Source: Membranipora membranacea (lineage: Eukaryota; Bryozoa; Gymnolaemata; Cheilostomatida; Membraniporidae). Taken from it: a DNA stretch of 64,000 nt. The notes beneath the pieces are model-generated. The model was not told the DNA's origin, made no database searches, and saw only the letters and a list, made by a program, of their open reading frames with translations. Made by a program: the position numbers and the translations under genes. Numbering within the stretch: position 1 is the stretch's first letter; each line of letters begins with the position of its first letter. The stretch lies in contig OU612070.1 of assembly GCA_914767715.1 (NCBI GenBank), positions 24,232,025 to 24,296,024 of the forward strand. The letters run 5' to 3'. Positions 33,970 through 47,200 of this stretch are shown piece by piece.

Positions 33970-36325
33970 CTAGTGGGTTATAGCTCTAACTATGCTCTTG
34001 CTGCTTGAATGCTGTAACTGAAAATGAGATGATGTTTTAGACGCCTGCTTCACTAGATGTGAGTCTGATCTCGGCAGAGACAGCTCACCAGCTGAATGTC
34101 TCTTAGGGAGGTATATTCCTGCTAACGAGTTACAATGGTACTGAGCTCGTTTAATCCTCGTACGTGTCCCATAATTCATTGCAGCTTCCCGACGCTGCTT
34201 CCTGTCTTCATACTTGTTCAACAGTACTTGAGTCATTTCTGGCTTTTTCAGTTTTGGTTTGACCGGATAAAGTTTTGGCAGCTTGTGAAACTCTTCAATA
34301 AGCTCACATACATTACCAGGTCGTGTGAAATCTGGCTTTCGCCTGCTTGTCCTCGAACGTGGTTGCAACTTTTGAGTTTCTATCTCCTTATTAGAACGTA
34401 TTTTACTTAGCATCGCTCCGAATCCCTTCTTCCTACTGATCAGGTTTATGTTGAGTGCTTTGTTCACTTCTGGCAGCTGTTTCTGACCAATGAGCAGCTC
34501 TATCTTTGCATTCATGATATCAATCTTCACTATAAGATCTTTTTCTCTCAGATTGATCTCCGCTTGTATGGCTAGATAAAGTATAATATCAACTTGATAT
34601 TTTTGAATCTATGAGCATGCTAGAAGTTTTGGATATCTGATTGAACATATCAATGGTATCACTCCTACATGTCACATTACTAGGAATTATAATACCTGAT
34701 CCTATCTGGGTGGGATGAATGTCCACGGTCATAGTTACATTGCTCAACGTTGATTGTACCAGTATATAAATTATTATTACCCATTGAATCAATATTTTTG
34801 CTCCGATCAACTTCAAGGTCACCTTTTTATGTTCCACACTTTTGTCTTATAATCATGTACAACAACTAAATTAAAAAATTATGTAAAATACTTTGTAATC
34901 ACTTAAATCAGACCCCACGCTTGAGTGAAAACACATTTACCAGATATCAGCTGAAAGGTAGTATCAAGATCAGATGGTAGCATAATAAGGAAGCATAGAC
35001 ATTGCTAGGAGCTGAAAAACTCAACAGGATAACTGGCTAACATGGCCACATTGAGACCAATTAACTCCCAGTTCAGTGTTGAGACTGTCAGGAGCAAATT
35101 CATGAGATAGGAGGATGTACACTCACATACTTTTTCAAGGACAGGGCAGAATGAATGGACAGGGGTATCACTTTGATACAATTAGTCTGCCAAAATGCGA
35201 TCAATTTTAACCCAAAACATAGAAATTATAATTCTAAGAAAATACTGACTGTACTTACCTTCTCTATTTCCCCTCCTGTATGTCTGTGGGTGGTTTTTCA
35301 CTTTCTCCAGCTCTTTTAGTGCCACCTGAGTTGTCTTCCTTTCCTCTTTTAGTCTGCCTAATATGGTGTTTACTGTGTCTGTGAAGTTTTTGGTCTTCGA
35401 CTGGACATCCTATTTGACAGACAGATACGATTGTTGATGATGCCATGAAATCTAGCATAGATGTAAAGGGGTTGTAGCGGCAGTGTTTGTGGGCAGTGTG
35501 CAGTGTGCAGAAACTTAGGCTAGACCCCATGGCCTCGTGGTAGTAAGGGTCCTCTATGCATAGATTTTAGATCAAAGTCATCCATAGGGCATATTTGTAT
35601 CCCATAATGCAATTTGGTCGAATTCGCTAAGAGACCAGTGGTGTTAAATATAAGGAAGCGATGTCCTTGAAATTTATAGACTGACCATGTATTGTGGGAA
35701 TTATGGTCACAAGCCGAATCAAAAAGTCATGAGAAGCATTTATGTTATGACAGTTTTCATATATTACCCGACTGGGGGATGTAAGTGACAGGGACAAGAG
35801 TCTGGGGGTTCTAGTCGAAGTGCTCAGACGACTGCTCGATTTGAAATGTGTGTTGATAATTTTATGTCACTTCCTCACATTGCAGCCATCTGAGCTCTCA
35901 TACTGCTCAATTGGCTTGAAAAAATAAGCAGACTGCTAATAGGCGGAAAGATTATGCAGACGCGTAGTAGTGGATACGATTGTCTTTTCGGATATATAAT
36001 TGGTAACTATTTTTGAATGACAGGGCATCTTTAATTCATCAAAAGCTGCAGATGCAATATTTTTGTTCGCAAAGCTTGCTGATGTTTCTCAGCATGCACT
36101 GCCCATTCTCGTCCCATCCAGTCTGCCCTACCCGCCCCTCCCCACCTGTCTCATCCTATGTCGTCCCACCCCTCATAGACAAAAGAGACTTACCAGTAGT
36201 CCCCCCTGTATATGACTTCTCTCCATATTGATTAGGTTGATTGTAGATTTCTGCTCTTTAGCGTACATATTCAGCTTCTTCTCCAGCTCTCGTTTATCTC
36301 TCAGCTGCTTATTATAACTCTCCAT
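33970..36325 (-). CDS. Unrecognised coiled-coil protein with basic C-terminus
   Basis: At least three exons: 36325 (or 36345) to 36194, 35409-35259, and 34571-33970. Junctions keep frame (phases 0 and 1) with GT-AG sites. If translation starts at ATG 36325, the product is 294 aa. If the acceptor near 36346 is used, the exon continues upstream and the start lies further out; I could not find that exon. Residues 1-130 are charged and helical with heptads (KQLRDKRELEKKLNMYAKEQ, LKEERKTTQVALKELEKVK, AEINLREKDLIVKIDIMNAK). The last 190 residues are very basic (RSRTSRRKPDFTRPGN, YEDRKQRREAAMNYGTRTR) and look like a microtubule- or nucleic-acid-binding tail. No family is recognised; a cytoskeletal or ciliary role is only a guess from composition. 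Confidence 0.72.
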
Positions 36326-37664
36326 CTCAGCAGATTCCTCCTCTGCTGTGTAGTTCAAGTAAAATCAGGTAGGCTGATGGCTGACCAAACTTTAGGGCAG
36401 TTTTATGTCACCACATCTCCGATCCTTAATATATATCCAATTTATGATTTTAAGAGTTTGATTTTGAATCGTAATCCAGCTGAATGTTCAAGTTAACCTT
36501 CAATAAGCCAAATTCCGGTGATAAATGAGCAATGCTAGTAAAGCTCATTACAACCAACAAAAGACAACCTTCTCCAAGAAAATGTGTCTAAGAAAAAGGT
36601 GTCTTACTTTTGAAATCAATTATCATGGCATGGAATGCAGAATAATAGATATTATACAATTTGAGATTACAAGGTATCTTATTTGTGTTTGCTTAAAAAT
36701 TAATAAGTTATTTTAACAGCTTTAAATGAGGTCGCTGGAGTAATAATTGTCATAATACACACATACATGCACCCCGCTGCCATTGATTTCTCAGCAACAA
36801 TCATTTATATTAGTGCCCGCCTGAATATTAAATAGTATCAAACATAATATTGTTAATGTGTAATCAATAATTTAATCACTCCGTGTGGTATTCCATGTTT
36901 ATTTGTATAATCTACTGAAACATGTACTTAACCCAGTAATTATTGAGTAGACATTATACCTTATTAAATTCTACAACATTTCAAATCCTTGGTAAGCTCT
37001 ACATACTGCTGCGGTAGCCTTCGGTCTCTTATAAATTTCAGCTGACCTCTCTTTCCTAGCAGAGAATTATGACGAATGGCGAATGGCGAATTTAAGCTGT
37101 TGGGTCAAAAGAAAATCATTGTTTTGCCTGATAAGTTGGATTATGTTGTATAAATCCAACCATAAAGAGTTGCATGGATTTTTATGGAACTAACTTTTAA
37201 CAAACTGTAAAATCTCACAGTGCAGCTGATATCCATTATGACCTGTTTAGTGACATGTATTTACCAATTTTATACGTACCTGTTATTGAAGCTGACTGTT
37301 GTACGCATCAATTCTGAATGAAGCATTTATGCAGCGGTATATGAGTGGCTGAATGATAAATCTAAAAGTAAATATAGATGCCTCTCCGCATAAAACGGAA
37401 ACTGTTATAAAGCAACACCTACCAAGATAAAGTAACAGAAATTGTTTGAGAAAATAACAATCAAACAAAGTTTTTTTTATAATGATTATTGGTTTACTAG
37501 CAATTATAATTAAGTATATATGAGAAGTGGGCTTTGTCTCCCACATGGTGTAACGCACAATAAATGCACTATAAACTTACGGACAATTGGAGTATATTAA
37601 ATGGCAGCCGAAGTAGTTGAGTTTTACATTGTTGAATCCAGTACAACTGTTTAGGAATTGTGTG

Positions 37665-37860
37665 CCCTGTCGCAGTATTCTGTCGCAGTATGCTGTCATT
37701 GTTTCCTATCGCAGTATTCTGTTGCAGTACCCTGTCATAGTGTCATGTCAAGGTGTCCTGTCACAGCGTCCTGTTGCAGTTTCCTGTCATAGTGTTCTGT
37801 CTCAGTATTGAGTTGCAGTATTCTGTCAGAGTCATGTCGCAGTATCTGATCTCTAATTTG
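37665..37860 (+). repeat. Tandem repeat, unit near CTGTCGCAGTATTC
   Basis: About 14 irregular units of 14-16 bases (CTGTCGCAGTATTC, CTGTCATAGTGTC, CTGTTGCAGTTTC). The open frames across it are products of the repeat. Confidence 0.75.
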
Positions 37861-38215
37861 GTGACTCAGCTCTGGGCAAACATGAGAAGCAATTGCAGGG
37901 ATACGAAACGCGATCTTGTGATACTGACAGCAGACATAAACTATTCCAGTAGCTTTGTCACACAGCTACTACAAAAAGATTAGTCACATGACAAGGCTAA
38001 TATTCCAGTGCTACGGTGTCAAATATACAGTCAGTAAACAATGAACAAGCTGGGACCGCAGTAAGAAGACCCCTCCTACATTCCCAAAATTGAGCTAGAC
38101 GACTGGTAATGAACTTGCCCTTTATTTTTCAGCTCCGATTCATGTTATGGATAACTTGTACTTGCTTTGCCCACAGGAAAGGTTGAGGCTTGTACTGGTC
38201 CCAGCCAGGCTTTTA

Positions 38216-38352
38216 TTAGACCAAGTTTGGTCCACTTTGCCTGCATTCAGGTTGCTACCTTCCGCTGGTCGCGCCAAAGGTAAAAAGGTCTGCGGCGTGA
38301 CCAGCTGAGAGGGAGCAAATCCAAATGCCAGCAAATAGACTGAGCATCGTCT
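38216..38352. mobile_element. Palindromic MITE, family A (copy 3)
   Basis: ATTAGACCAAGTTTGGTCCA then CTTTGCCTGCATTCAGG at the left, facing GCTCAGTCTATTTGCTGGCA in complement at the right. The inner blocks CCGCTGGTCGCG and GCGTGACCAGC pair. Confidence 0.65.
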
Positions 38353-38751
38353 AGCCTTTGATGGTACAGATGAATCTGATCACTGCCAAGACTGGCATGT
38401 CAAATATTCTGTTATTGGTATGAATATTATTTGAAATATTGATTATGTTTTGCTTATCTTTACTGCGGACATTTAGAACTTAGTGATGGTAAGAGATAGC
38501 TAACGTAGAAGATGAAAAACGTAGTAATAAATCTGTGATAGCGCTGTAGAGCCATCGTATGATGAAATGTCATACTTAGACCAATATTCCAACAGGGACA
38601 TAGATACCCCAAAGTTTATGCCGGAGGAAAAAATCACAGTTTCGTACATGCTAAGGGTAACTAAATGCAAGACTAGATAACAATTACTAGCCCTATTTAC
38701 TGCTTGTTAACCACACAAAGTGATGAAGTTTTATGCATTTTCAAGCAATCT

Positions 38752-39333
38752 TCAGCCAAAAACTGTTTTTACTCTGTTGACAAAATCGCCGACTTTGTTG
38801 GTGACTTTTACCATGCCCTCAGACTCAACAACATCTTCAATTTTCGCAGCTGCAAAACCAACTGAAATAAACATTAAAACATTTCAGTCATTTATCACAA
38901 AACTCTCTTACAGAGTGAATATAAATTATGCATACATGTTTTTTTTATAGGTTTGGAAATTGTTTTGCACAGGGACAAAATCTTAAAAGTGGCATAATTT
39001 TATTTCTAACTCACCTGCAATTTTCGATACTTCTTTCATCGTGCCTAGCATGTCCAACATGTCCGCTTTGATACGTGCCTGGTCTGACTCAAGTTCCCTT
39101 TCTAGCTCCACTTCTTCTTCCAGCTCCTCCTGAAGCTCCTGCTTTCTAGATCCACCAAAATGAGTTCTAAGATGTTCATCCACATTAGCAGCTACACCTG
39201 CTACTTTATCAGCCGCATCATTAAAAGCAGATTTACCATTCTTCATAAAAAAACGTTTATTTATACTATCACTTGCACAGCTAGCTAAGCTGATCAATAC
39301 TACACAAGTTAGCGCTAGAAGAACTCTCATCAT
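38752..39333 (-). CDS. Small secreted Glu-rich protein, unrecognised
   Basis: Two exons, 39333-39015 and 38861-38752, joined in phase 1 by a GT-AG intron of 153 bases; 142 aa. Residues 1-20 are a clear signal peptide (MMRVLLALTCVVLISLASCA). ATG occurs twice in a row, so 141 aa is equally possible. A central acidic helix (QELQEELEEEVELERELESD) is followed by amphipathic helix-like repeats rich in Ala, Val and Lys (NDAADKVAGVAANV; TNKVGDFVNRVKTV). There is no Cys after the signal. It looks like a secreted, helix-forming or metal/Ca-binding peptide. No family was recognised and function is unknown. Confidence 0.8.
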
Positions 39334-42300
39334 GTAGCCGACGATGTCAAAACTTCAACAGATAATAATTCCTGAGGGGGCACACCATTTCTACACCCAG
39401 GTAACTACCATCAGACCTTTACACCCATTATATCCTGTGTTTTGACAAAGTAAACTACAATATTAACCTCTACATTTTCATGTAGGTTGATTTCAGACTT
39501 TACTGCAGGATGTGGAAAAATTCCTGTGAATGTGGGTCGCCCAATCTTCCAGACACAATCTTGTGGACTTTGCTCCAAGTAATGGAATAAATATACAATA
39601 TATTGATACAATTCTGTGGGAGAAACCAACCTACATACAGATATGTGGAGGGACCTCTATACCAAAATCTTATTCACTAAATGCTACTACAAGCAGATAT
39701 CATCTGAATCAGAATGCTCATTTGAGGTACACTTGAGAGACATATTCTTTAATGGGGACTTGGGGTCAGCCTCGGATAATTACTAGTCGGGGAAATGTTT
39801 ATATCTCATAATTTCAGCGCAGTTTTTTGTTTCTCCTGCAAATAATGCGCTCTAACTTAATCAAATTATTGAAGCTTATCTGAAAAAGCCCACATTGTTT
39901 GGCCTTTTTAAATCAATATGTTTATTGCCTAAAAATGGAAGTGTATTTCCATAGGTTGTTGATAATGTGATGACGAGTATTTTGAATGGTGGCGACGACT
40001 TGAATTGTCGATTGCGTTGTTGTTCAATGGACAAAACTGGAATCTGGTGGTCACCTCACACCAAGATCTTGATACTCAGGTCTTCCAATTCAAATGAGTG
40101 ATGCTTTTAGAGCCTAACATCTCAAACTCACTCTTCTCAAATTGTCTTTCACTGAGGCAAAGTGTGCTCGAATAATTGCTCACTCCGGTTCACAGTAACA
40201 GCGAGTGATTTGGGATTAGGCTCCCTGACAGGCATCGCTCATCTCAGTAAGGAGAAATCAAATAACAGTTTTGGCAATTTTGAAATAAAAGTCCATCTCC
40301 CTGAATCACAAATGAAATAACTGGTGTGCCAAAAGCAAAGAAAATATTATCCCAAACTGTACGCTTCAAAATCTATTCAGATTTATGCCCGTATTTTACA
40401 GGGCTTGTTGGCAATTCTTCATCATGTTCCACAATGTTTTGATAAATGGATTGTAATTTACAGAGATTTCACAAAGCACTCAGCACTCGTAGGGGTAATC
40501 TCCATTGTGATAAACTCCTACATACAAAGGAAGGTGGTAAATAATTGTTCGCTTATATCAAGCGTAGAACGGATATGAACTGTCTGTGGTATGTTAGCTA
40601 CCTTTGGGAGTTTTGATAAACATCCTTGTGAGGTAGGCACTGAACACTCTCAGGAAATTGGTGGTTCAAAGGTCATAGTAGTACTCTATGGGTAACAGGT
40701 GATATTTTGGCAAAATCAACATGAGATATACAAGATTGAGATTTAAGTACAGCAGCAAAGATTATCGCCTCCAATGGGATAATTACATGAACCACCAGGG
40801 CTGCAACTTGAAAAAAAGTTGTATCTAAATTTGAGCTTCTTGGTTGATCTTTATTACCCCAGAGAAGTATTCACGGCAGGAAAAGGTCACGCTGTTGCGC
40901 AGGTTTGGAATTTTGAAAATAATGGGTAGCTAACATTTACTTAACTTTCACAAACCTCCCCCCCCTCAGTTTAGCTTATGATGTTGTGTGCCGTGTAGAA
41001 CTAAATCAACCTCAAACAAGCTAAATGAAACTCTAAGGTATCACATATCAAGCCAAAATCCATTCATAAATATTGTCACTTTGCTACAGCAGGGAGAATT
41101 TTGACTTGGCTACGGTCATAATGTATTTTGCATATAAAAACGATTTATAGCAAACGATAAACACCTTTCACCAATAGCGGCGATGCAGATGCAACAGATG
41201 TGATGTGAGTCTGTTGAAACTTGGTTTGATACATTGTCTGGTTCTGCGGCCATCTGTAGGTTTTTTCTCCTTTTATGTTGATTGCTTTTCTATCTATACA
41301 AAAGCTAGGGGAGGTGAATGCCATCTATTTCATGCACACCAGTTACAATGACATGTAACATAGTCATTTATATCAAGCTTATATACCACCAATTATAAGA
41401 TATGTTTCTCAACAAAAAATGGAATGTGAGCAACGGACAGGGTTTCGTCATAATGCCTAACCTCATATAACCACTTGTCAGCATCAGCATGTAGAAAACT
41501 TGAAACGTTTAAAGCATGAAAGTTATAAAATCTGGCATGAACATGGAAAAAATGATTTTGTACGTTTCTGAGTTCAGCCTTGAGCATTTCTATGGCCCAA
41601 ACAGAGTTTTGTTTCGAATCGAGAGGAAACACTAACAGAATTATGTGTAGTGTGTGTACACAGCTAAAAATTGAATGTTCATAATTCATCAGCGAAGTTA
41701 ATAAAATGGCTCTCGGATATCTTAAAAATAAAACTATCAGTATCATTTAGGGGTTGAGATAAAAACAGGATTCGTTCTTACAGCTTTGATAGTTACCTAA
41801 GCTGCACAGCTTCGACACTAAATATGTCACTCATGTGTGCAGATAACAAATGAGTAGTCATAGTGCTACAAAAGTAATCCATGGGAGAGGAAAGATCATT
41901 AATGCTATATGGCAGTGCTGCTGTTGATTGGATATGAGTATATTATTTCAACATCATAAATAACTAACTGTCTCAAAAACAAGATATCAAATGTGTATTG
42001 TCTGTTTTGATGAGGGCCAGCATAGTATTATGGCATGCTTTCAGTCACACTTGCAAGCTTTGATGGAATATCTAGGTATTTTTGTACGCAATACTCAGCG
42101 TTTATAGCGGCGTTTGTCTGTTAATGGTTTGACGTGTATTCAGTTTGGTCTTCACGAGGGCTTAAGCTAGGTTTCTGCCCTGCGTGGCAATTCAATCAGT
42201 GCTATTCTTCAAATTTCATATTTACCTTGGAAATCCTTTTACCATCTTTAAGTTGTCTGCTCTTTCTACACAATAACTTAGCCAATCATGATCCAGTTAT

Positions 42301-42886
42301 TAGAGCTATAAAATGCAACGAGCCAAGTAAAACTATTTATTCTACAACGAAATTGGAATTAAGTTGAGCCAAATCAAATTGAATGCAAGGAGGTAGGCAC
42401 AAATTAAGGTAACTGACTTCTCATCTCCAACTTATGTCTCTATTTTTAGATCGATAGGGGTCCATAGTGATCAATCTCAAGCTTGTCAATATGATGAGTA
42501 CCTCAAACAGTAGTCTCAGACTATCAATACTACGGTCATGGCAAGAATGAAGAAAATAAATAGAGACAATATTTTAGTTTACCCAATGAACTCATTGGTT
42601 TACCCTTACTAGATAGTTAGTACCACAGGTCTACTCCATAACCTGGGTCTTTAGCAATGTTCGACTGCCCCCTTGATCTTGCTTTGTCGTTTGAAGGTAA
42701 TTCATGATTGAGAAGACAGATCCAACTTTCATTAACTCTGGAGTCAAAAAACAAAAACTCAAGTGAGGCAGTTAAAAAACATTGTTGTCAAAGACCCAGG
42801 TTTTAGAGTAGATATGTGGTTAATACTCTTTTCTTTAGGCTCTTATTTTGGCCATGGAGCATTACAAAATAAAGTACAGTTGTAAA
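39334..42886. other. Gene-free stretch
   Basis: Several chance open frames, the longest of 117 codons on the minus strand at 41393-41746, but no splice-joined or family-like coding sequence. Unassigned unique-looking AT-rich DNA. Confidence 0.45.
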
Positions 42887-42920
42887 TAGCCTGTCTTGAC
42901 AAGCTTGTCAAGACAGGCTA
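42887..42920. repeat. Perfect 34 bp palindrome, poly-G hairpin family (core-less copy)
   Basis: TAGCCTGTCTTGACAAG followed at once by its complement CTTGTCAAGACAGGCTA. The same arms occur with a G-rich core at 44494-44563, 44659-44698 and 50483-50551. Confidence 0.9.
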
Positions 42921-44285
42921 AGTTGTAAAATACCCTTTGCCAGTGGTTCCTACATATTTTAGCAGCGGGTGGATTGTGTATACCCACAAATGAGTGGAGA
43001 ACTGAGGCTGGCATACACGTTCCCCAACCATCGATCGCCCATGCCCAACATGCATTCAGACAAGCAAATTTTGCCTGCCATTGTACTCTTGTTCACCAAA
43101 CACAAGGCATTTTGTTATACAACTCTCATAGGTGCCTTGGGACATCGGCCTCCAGGGCCTATCCAACAGGGTATTTTAGAACTGTACTTCATTTTGTAAT
43201 GGAGAGTCGAGTCACAACTATATAAGCCTAGCGATGGAGCACACATACAGTCACCGTGATTTCTTGGATTTAATAAAGTAAAAAAAATGAAATATTCAAC
43301 TGCTGGCACAAAACACCTGCTAGGCCCATGCCAGAAAACATATACATAACATATATAGCAAATGTCAGACGATCTCTTGTTTCTTTACTCAATTACTCTA
43401 CTCAACACCCACTGTCAGAAAGGGCCAGAACTGTAGGACTACCCAATACCCTCAGCCCAAAACCAAGAATTGCAGTTGTCTTATGGTCAGAAAACTTGCA
43501 CACAGCAAACTTGATGATAAGTGAAGGGAAAAGTGAACTCTATTGCTTATATCATTTAAGAAACATCAATTCCAATGTTTCATTTTTGTGTATGTAATTG
43601 TTGTCGAAAAGTTTCAAACCTATACTTCATATACACTTTCTTCAAATAACATTCATACAGCGGGGCATGGCTCAACGTGCCCCAACAGCCTGTTTTTCAC
43701 TTTCAACTCGAGTTAACAAAATCTCTCCATCGGAGATAAGTTTAGATTATGTGAAACTGAAACTAAAGATGATGTTATCACATAATAAAAGTTGCAACTT
43801 CTCAGTCACGCCTTGTTGGGAATAGATGACATTTCCGTCGATTAGCGCATTATTTACTTTTTCCGCTAAAACGATGAAAAATTGAATAATTATCTTCCCT
43901 TGGTAGCTGTCTTTTTTTTGTCTGCTCAAAAAGGGTGTCTTTGGTCACATGACCTCTGATGAAGGGGAAAACTCAAAACATAAAATGGTATTTGAGAAAA
44001 AAGTGGGGTGGATCAACGTGCCCCACGACTCAACGTGCCCCGCCTTCCCCTACACATATGTGTAGTCAGGCTGCCTAGTAACTGCTTAAGATGCCAGGCT
44101 GTTTGAGTTACAGAACTTTAGGCACTCGTTATCAAGGAGTAATTATATACCTGGATCCTGCATTGACTATTTAAGCAAGTGGCCACAAGCTATCTCTATC
44201 TCTGTACTTAGTATATACATTAAAGTTCAGATAGGCCTATGTTAGATTAGTAAAGTAGAATTCTTATTTTATTCAGAGAGCAGAT
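42921..44285. other. Gene-free stretch upstream of the C9orf78 homologue
   Basis: No supported coding exon. Short repeats of CAACGTGCCCC occur near 43675 and 44010-44045. The promoter of the next gene should lie in 44100-44285. A splice acceptor-like TTTTATTCAG ends 11 bases before its ATG, so a leader intron is possible. Confidence 0.45.
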
Positions 44286-47200
44286 ATGTCTGGAGAACCA
44301 TTATTCAAGAAAAAGAAGAAGCAGCGAGCTGTGAGACAGCGTAGAGGTTCCTCTGATGATGATGATCCTATAGTGAGTGACACGGAGGCAGATGACACTG
44401 TAACAGATGAGAATCCCACATCGTATGTTATATCGGACTTAATTGTTGTTTGGTACACCTCACTCGAAGTCTATGAAAACACAATTGTACAGGCAGCCTG
44501 TCTTGGCAAGCTTTGTTCGGTGGGGGGGGGGGGGGGGGGGGGAGGACAAAGCTTGTCAACTCTTGCATGCTCCATGTCGAGCTATTTCTATTAAATATTG
44601 TCTTCCCTTGACACAGTTGATAACTTCTTGATCACACTAATCAATTTGTATAGGAAAGCCCCCCGCCCAACCGAACAAAGCTTGTCAAGACAGGCTAAGG
44701 TACAGGCAAGGCACCATGAGAAGGAGATGTATTATCAGATATATTTTTTCTCATATGGGGAATTTTTATTCTGCCTATCCTCAGATTTTAGCATAATTGT
44801 TCCGGAGATCTACTGTTTTCGAAAAATCAATCGCCCACCCGTATACCATTAGTATTTTTATCCTATGAATTGCCGGATCTTGCCCTCATTGCTTATCTGA
44901 CATAGGTGTGCATCTATGTCAGCTTTACTTATCCTGCTGAATACGAATGCTCCATATGAATTACTTCTCAGCCAAATAGGCCTAATGTATGATTATCTTT
45001 AGTACTTTACTTGCCCTTGGGATGCGATTAGATAGCGAAAAAAAAAGAATTTTTATTTAATCCTTAGCGGATTGTTAATGCAGAACTGCATATATATATA
45101 TATATACTTAATTGTAATACAATTTGTCAAATGTTTCTTTGGTATTAATAGGTTTTTGCTTGCCTTCTGATGATCCATTTTTGCATTCTGGCGTAGGTTT
45201 GAGATAGTTTAAAACATCCAGCTACTGCTGTCACTCAGGCAAAATTATGCTCTTTGAATTCTGTATAGCTCCAAGATATTAATTGAGACTTTAATCTCAG
45301 AATTGTCACCTAATGGGCAAATAATTTGGTCATTAGGTGACCATGCGGAAATGCAGCCTCATTTTATTAGTTTTGAGCAATACAGAATTCAATAAGCACA
45401 CATTTGGCTGTGTGGCAGCAGTAGTTTAAGCTGCATCGCTTTCTGCTCTTGGACACATCTAACTCTTGTTCCCCTTTTTTTCTGGCTTATAGGCTGGATG
45501 ATCTGAAAGAGATTCAGAAGCTGAGAAAGAGACCAAAGGGTATTAGTCTGGCTGGCCTTGCTTCAGGTTTGTCCGCTTAAAGATGTGTATTCGAATTGCC
45601 TTCACTATATGTGTATGATTTAAATGTCCCCAATAACAAATATCATCTTTACAGTGTGTCTGTAATAATTGTAATGTTTCCATTGTGGTCACTTCAATTA
45701 GTAAAGGATTGATTAATTGGATCGCACATGTTAGTTATACAAGTTACTGTTAGCTATACAATCAGATCAGAGCTTAGGATCCACGATTGTTCTACATAGA
45801 GCAGAGAGTTATCAGTTTGCATTAACATATGCTAACAGAGTAACTCCTCTTATGGGAGGATTCATCTTCCATGTTCGAGCAGAATGAAGAAGAACACCTT
45901 ATTGTTGGGTTGGAAGTTTGTGTTGACAGCGGTTAGGCATGAACAGTGTGTAAATAGCGTATCGTTGACATGTTGACAGACAACGATTATAGAGCAGATT
46001 CATAATCTGTTTCGGAAATGTTATTATTAGCCGATTTGTCGGACGTGTAAGCGCAGCTTAAACTTTTTAGCTCACAAACTTTTTAAACGTTCGCAATCTT
46101 TAGCATTTGAGAACGAGCATAGGCTTAACCCATATCAACTTATGTTTTGCCATTACTAAAATATACACTGCTGGCCTGTATACACCATGTATGTATAAGT
46201 CAGAATGTTTTTTTGTGTTCTCGATTAGTGATAAACCTAGACAGGAAACAACTAAAGTAATCATCAGTATTATGTTGTCAATGATTTGCAGTCTAAAGTT
46301 CAGGTTTTTGTTGGTGACTCAATAAATTTTGGTCAAATAATTATGAGTTCTAAATTTACTATAGGATCAGCAGTTTATTGTGATCAATTTGATATTGTTA
46401 TGCATCAAAGAATTTGTTTTGATAAAAATTGAGATCAAATTGATCACAACAAGCTGCTAAATTTATTGATAAGTTCACATGCTGAATATATAGACTGCAA
46501 ACCAAGGAGTACACTAGTGCCGCAACACATTTCAATGTGGTTAGGTCACCTCAATACTAATGCTCCATGCAGTGTCTAGTCTAGAATTATCTTAACGTCT
46601 ATGGTTGTGACTTATCTGTGGGTTTACAGGTAAGGTAGGATCGACGGTAGCTGCAGAGGTGATGACGAAGGATGATGACCCATTCAAGATAACCACTGGA
46701 GGTTTTATTGACATGAGAAAGAACAGAGATAAGAGATTGTCCTCTGAAGAGGCTATCGGTACGGCCTTCGCTGCTGAGACCAATACGCGGGATGAAGACG
46801 CAGAAATGTGAGTACACTCATCTACTTGTACTTTAATTCTCTACTCCTAATTACATATTTATTTACTTAGCCACTGTTACAAATGCATTACATAAAACAG
46901 TTGGTTGAATGCCCCTGTTGGTATAAAAATCAAAACAAAAAAAATTTAAAAACTTTTAACTATTGCAAAAAAAATATCCAAATATGTTGGAATCATACAT
47001 AAAAAGTTGTTGTACACATACTAAAAAGCTGTATCGAAGTCTGGGTGGATGGGCATGGCTACCAGACTTCGAATAGTCTCTCCGGTTTGGCTATGGTTTT
47101 GAAAAATAATTACAATTGTGGTATTGATAAAATATTGATGTGCTCTATGTGCGTCTATCCGATCCAACTGTTGGGTTCCAATAGAAGACTCTTTGAGCGA

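Larger units (their letters stand above)
36346..38751. other. Gene-free stretch upstream of the coiled-coil gene
   Basis: May hide 5' exons of the coiled-coil gene. One short open segment bounded by splice-like sites (37274-37312, minus) does not match its phase and could only be untranslated. It also contains a CTGTCGCAGTATTC tandem repeat (37665-37860) and a family A hairpin (38216-38352). Confidence 0.45.

Noticed and set aside
37274-37312. Possible 5' coding exon of the coiled-coil gene
   Set aside because: It has acceptor- and donor-like ends, but its open frame ends in a phase that runs into a stop in the next exon. It could only be untranslated.
37665-37860. CRISPR-like array
   Set aside because: Units are short, irregular and contiguous, with no constant repeat and unique spacers. 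A eukaryotic tandem repeat.
41393-41746. 117-codon open frame on the minus strand
   Set aside because: No domain, no splice-linked partner, and low-complexity hydrophobic start. Likely chance in AT-rich DNA.
46200-46260. Further copy of the 30.2 kb hairpin (AAACCTAGACAGGA)
   Set aside because: Only about 14 bases match, and no opposite arm is present.
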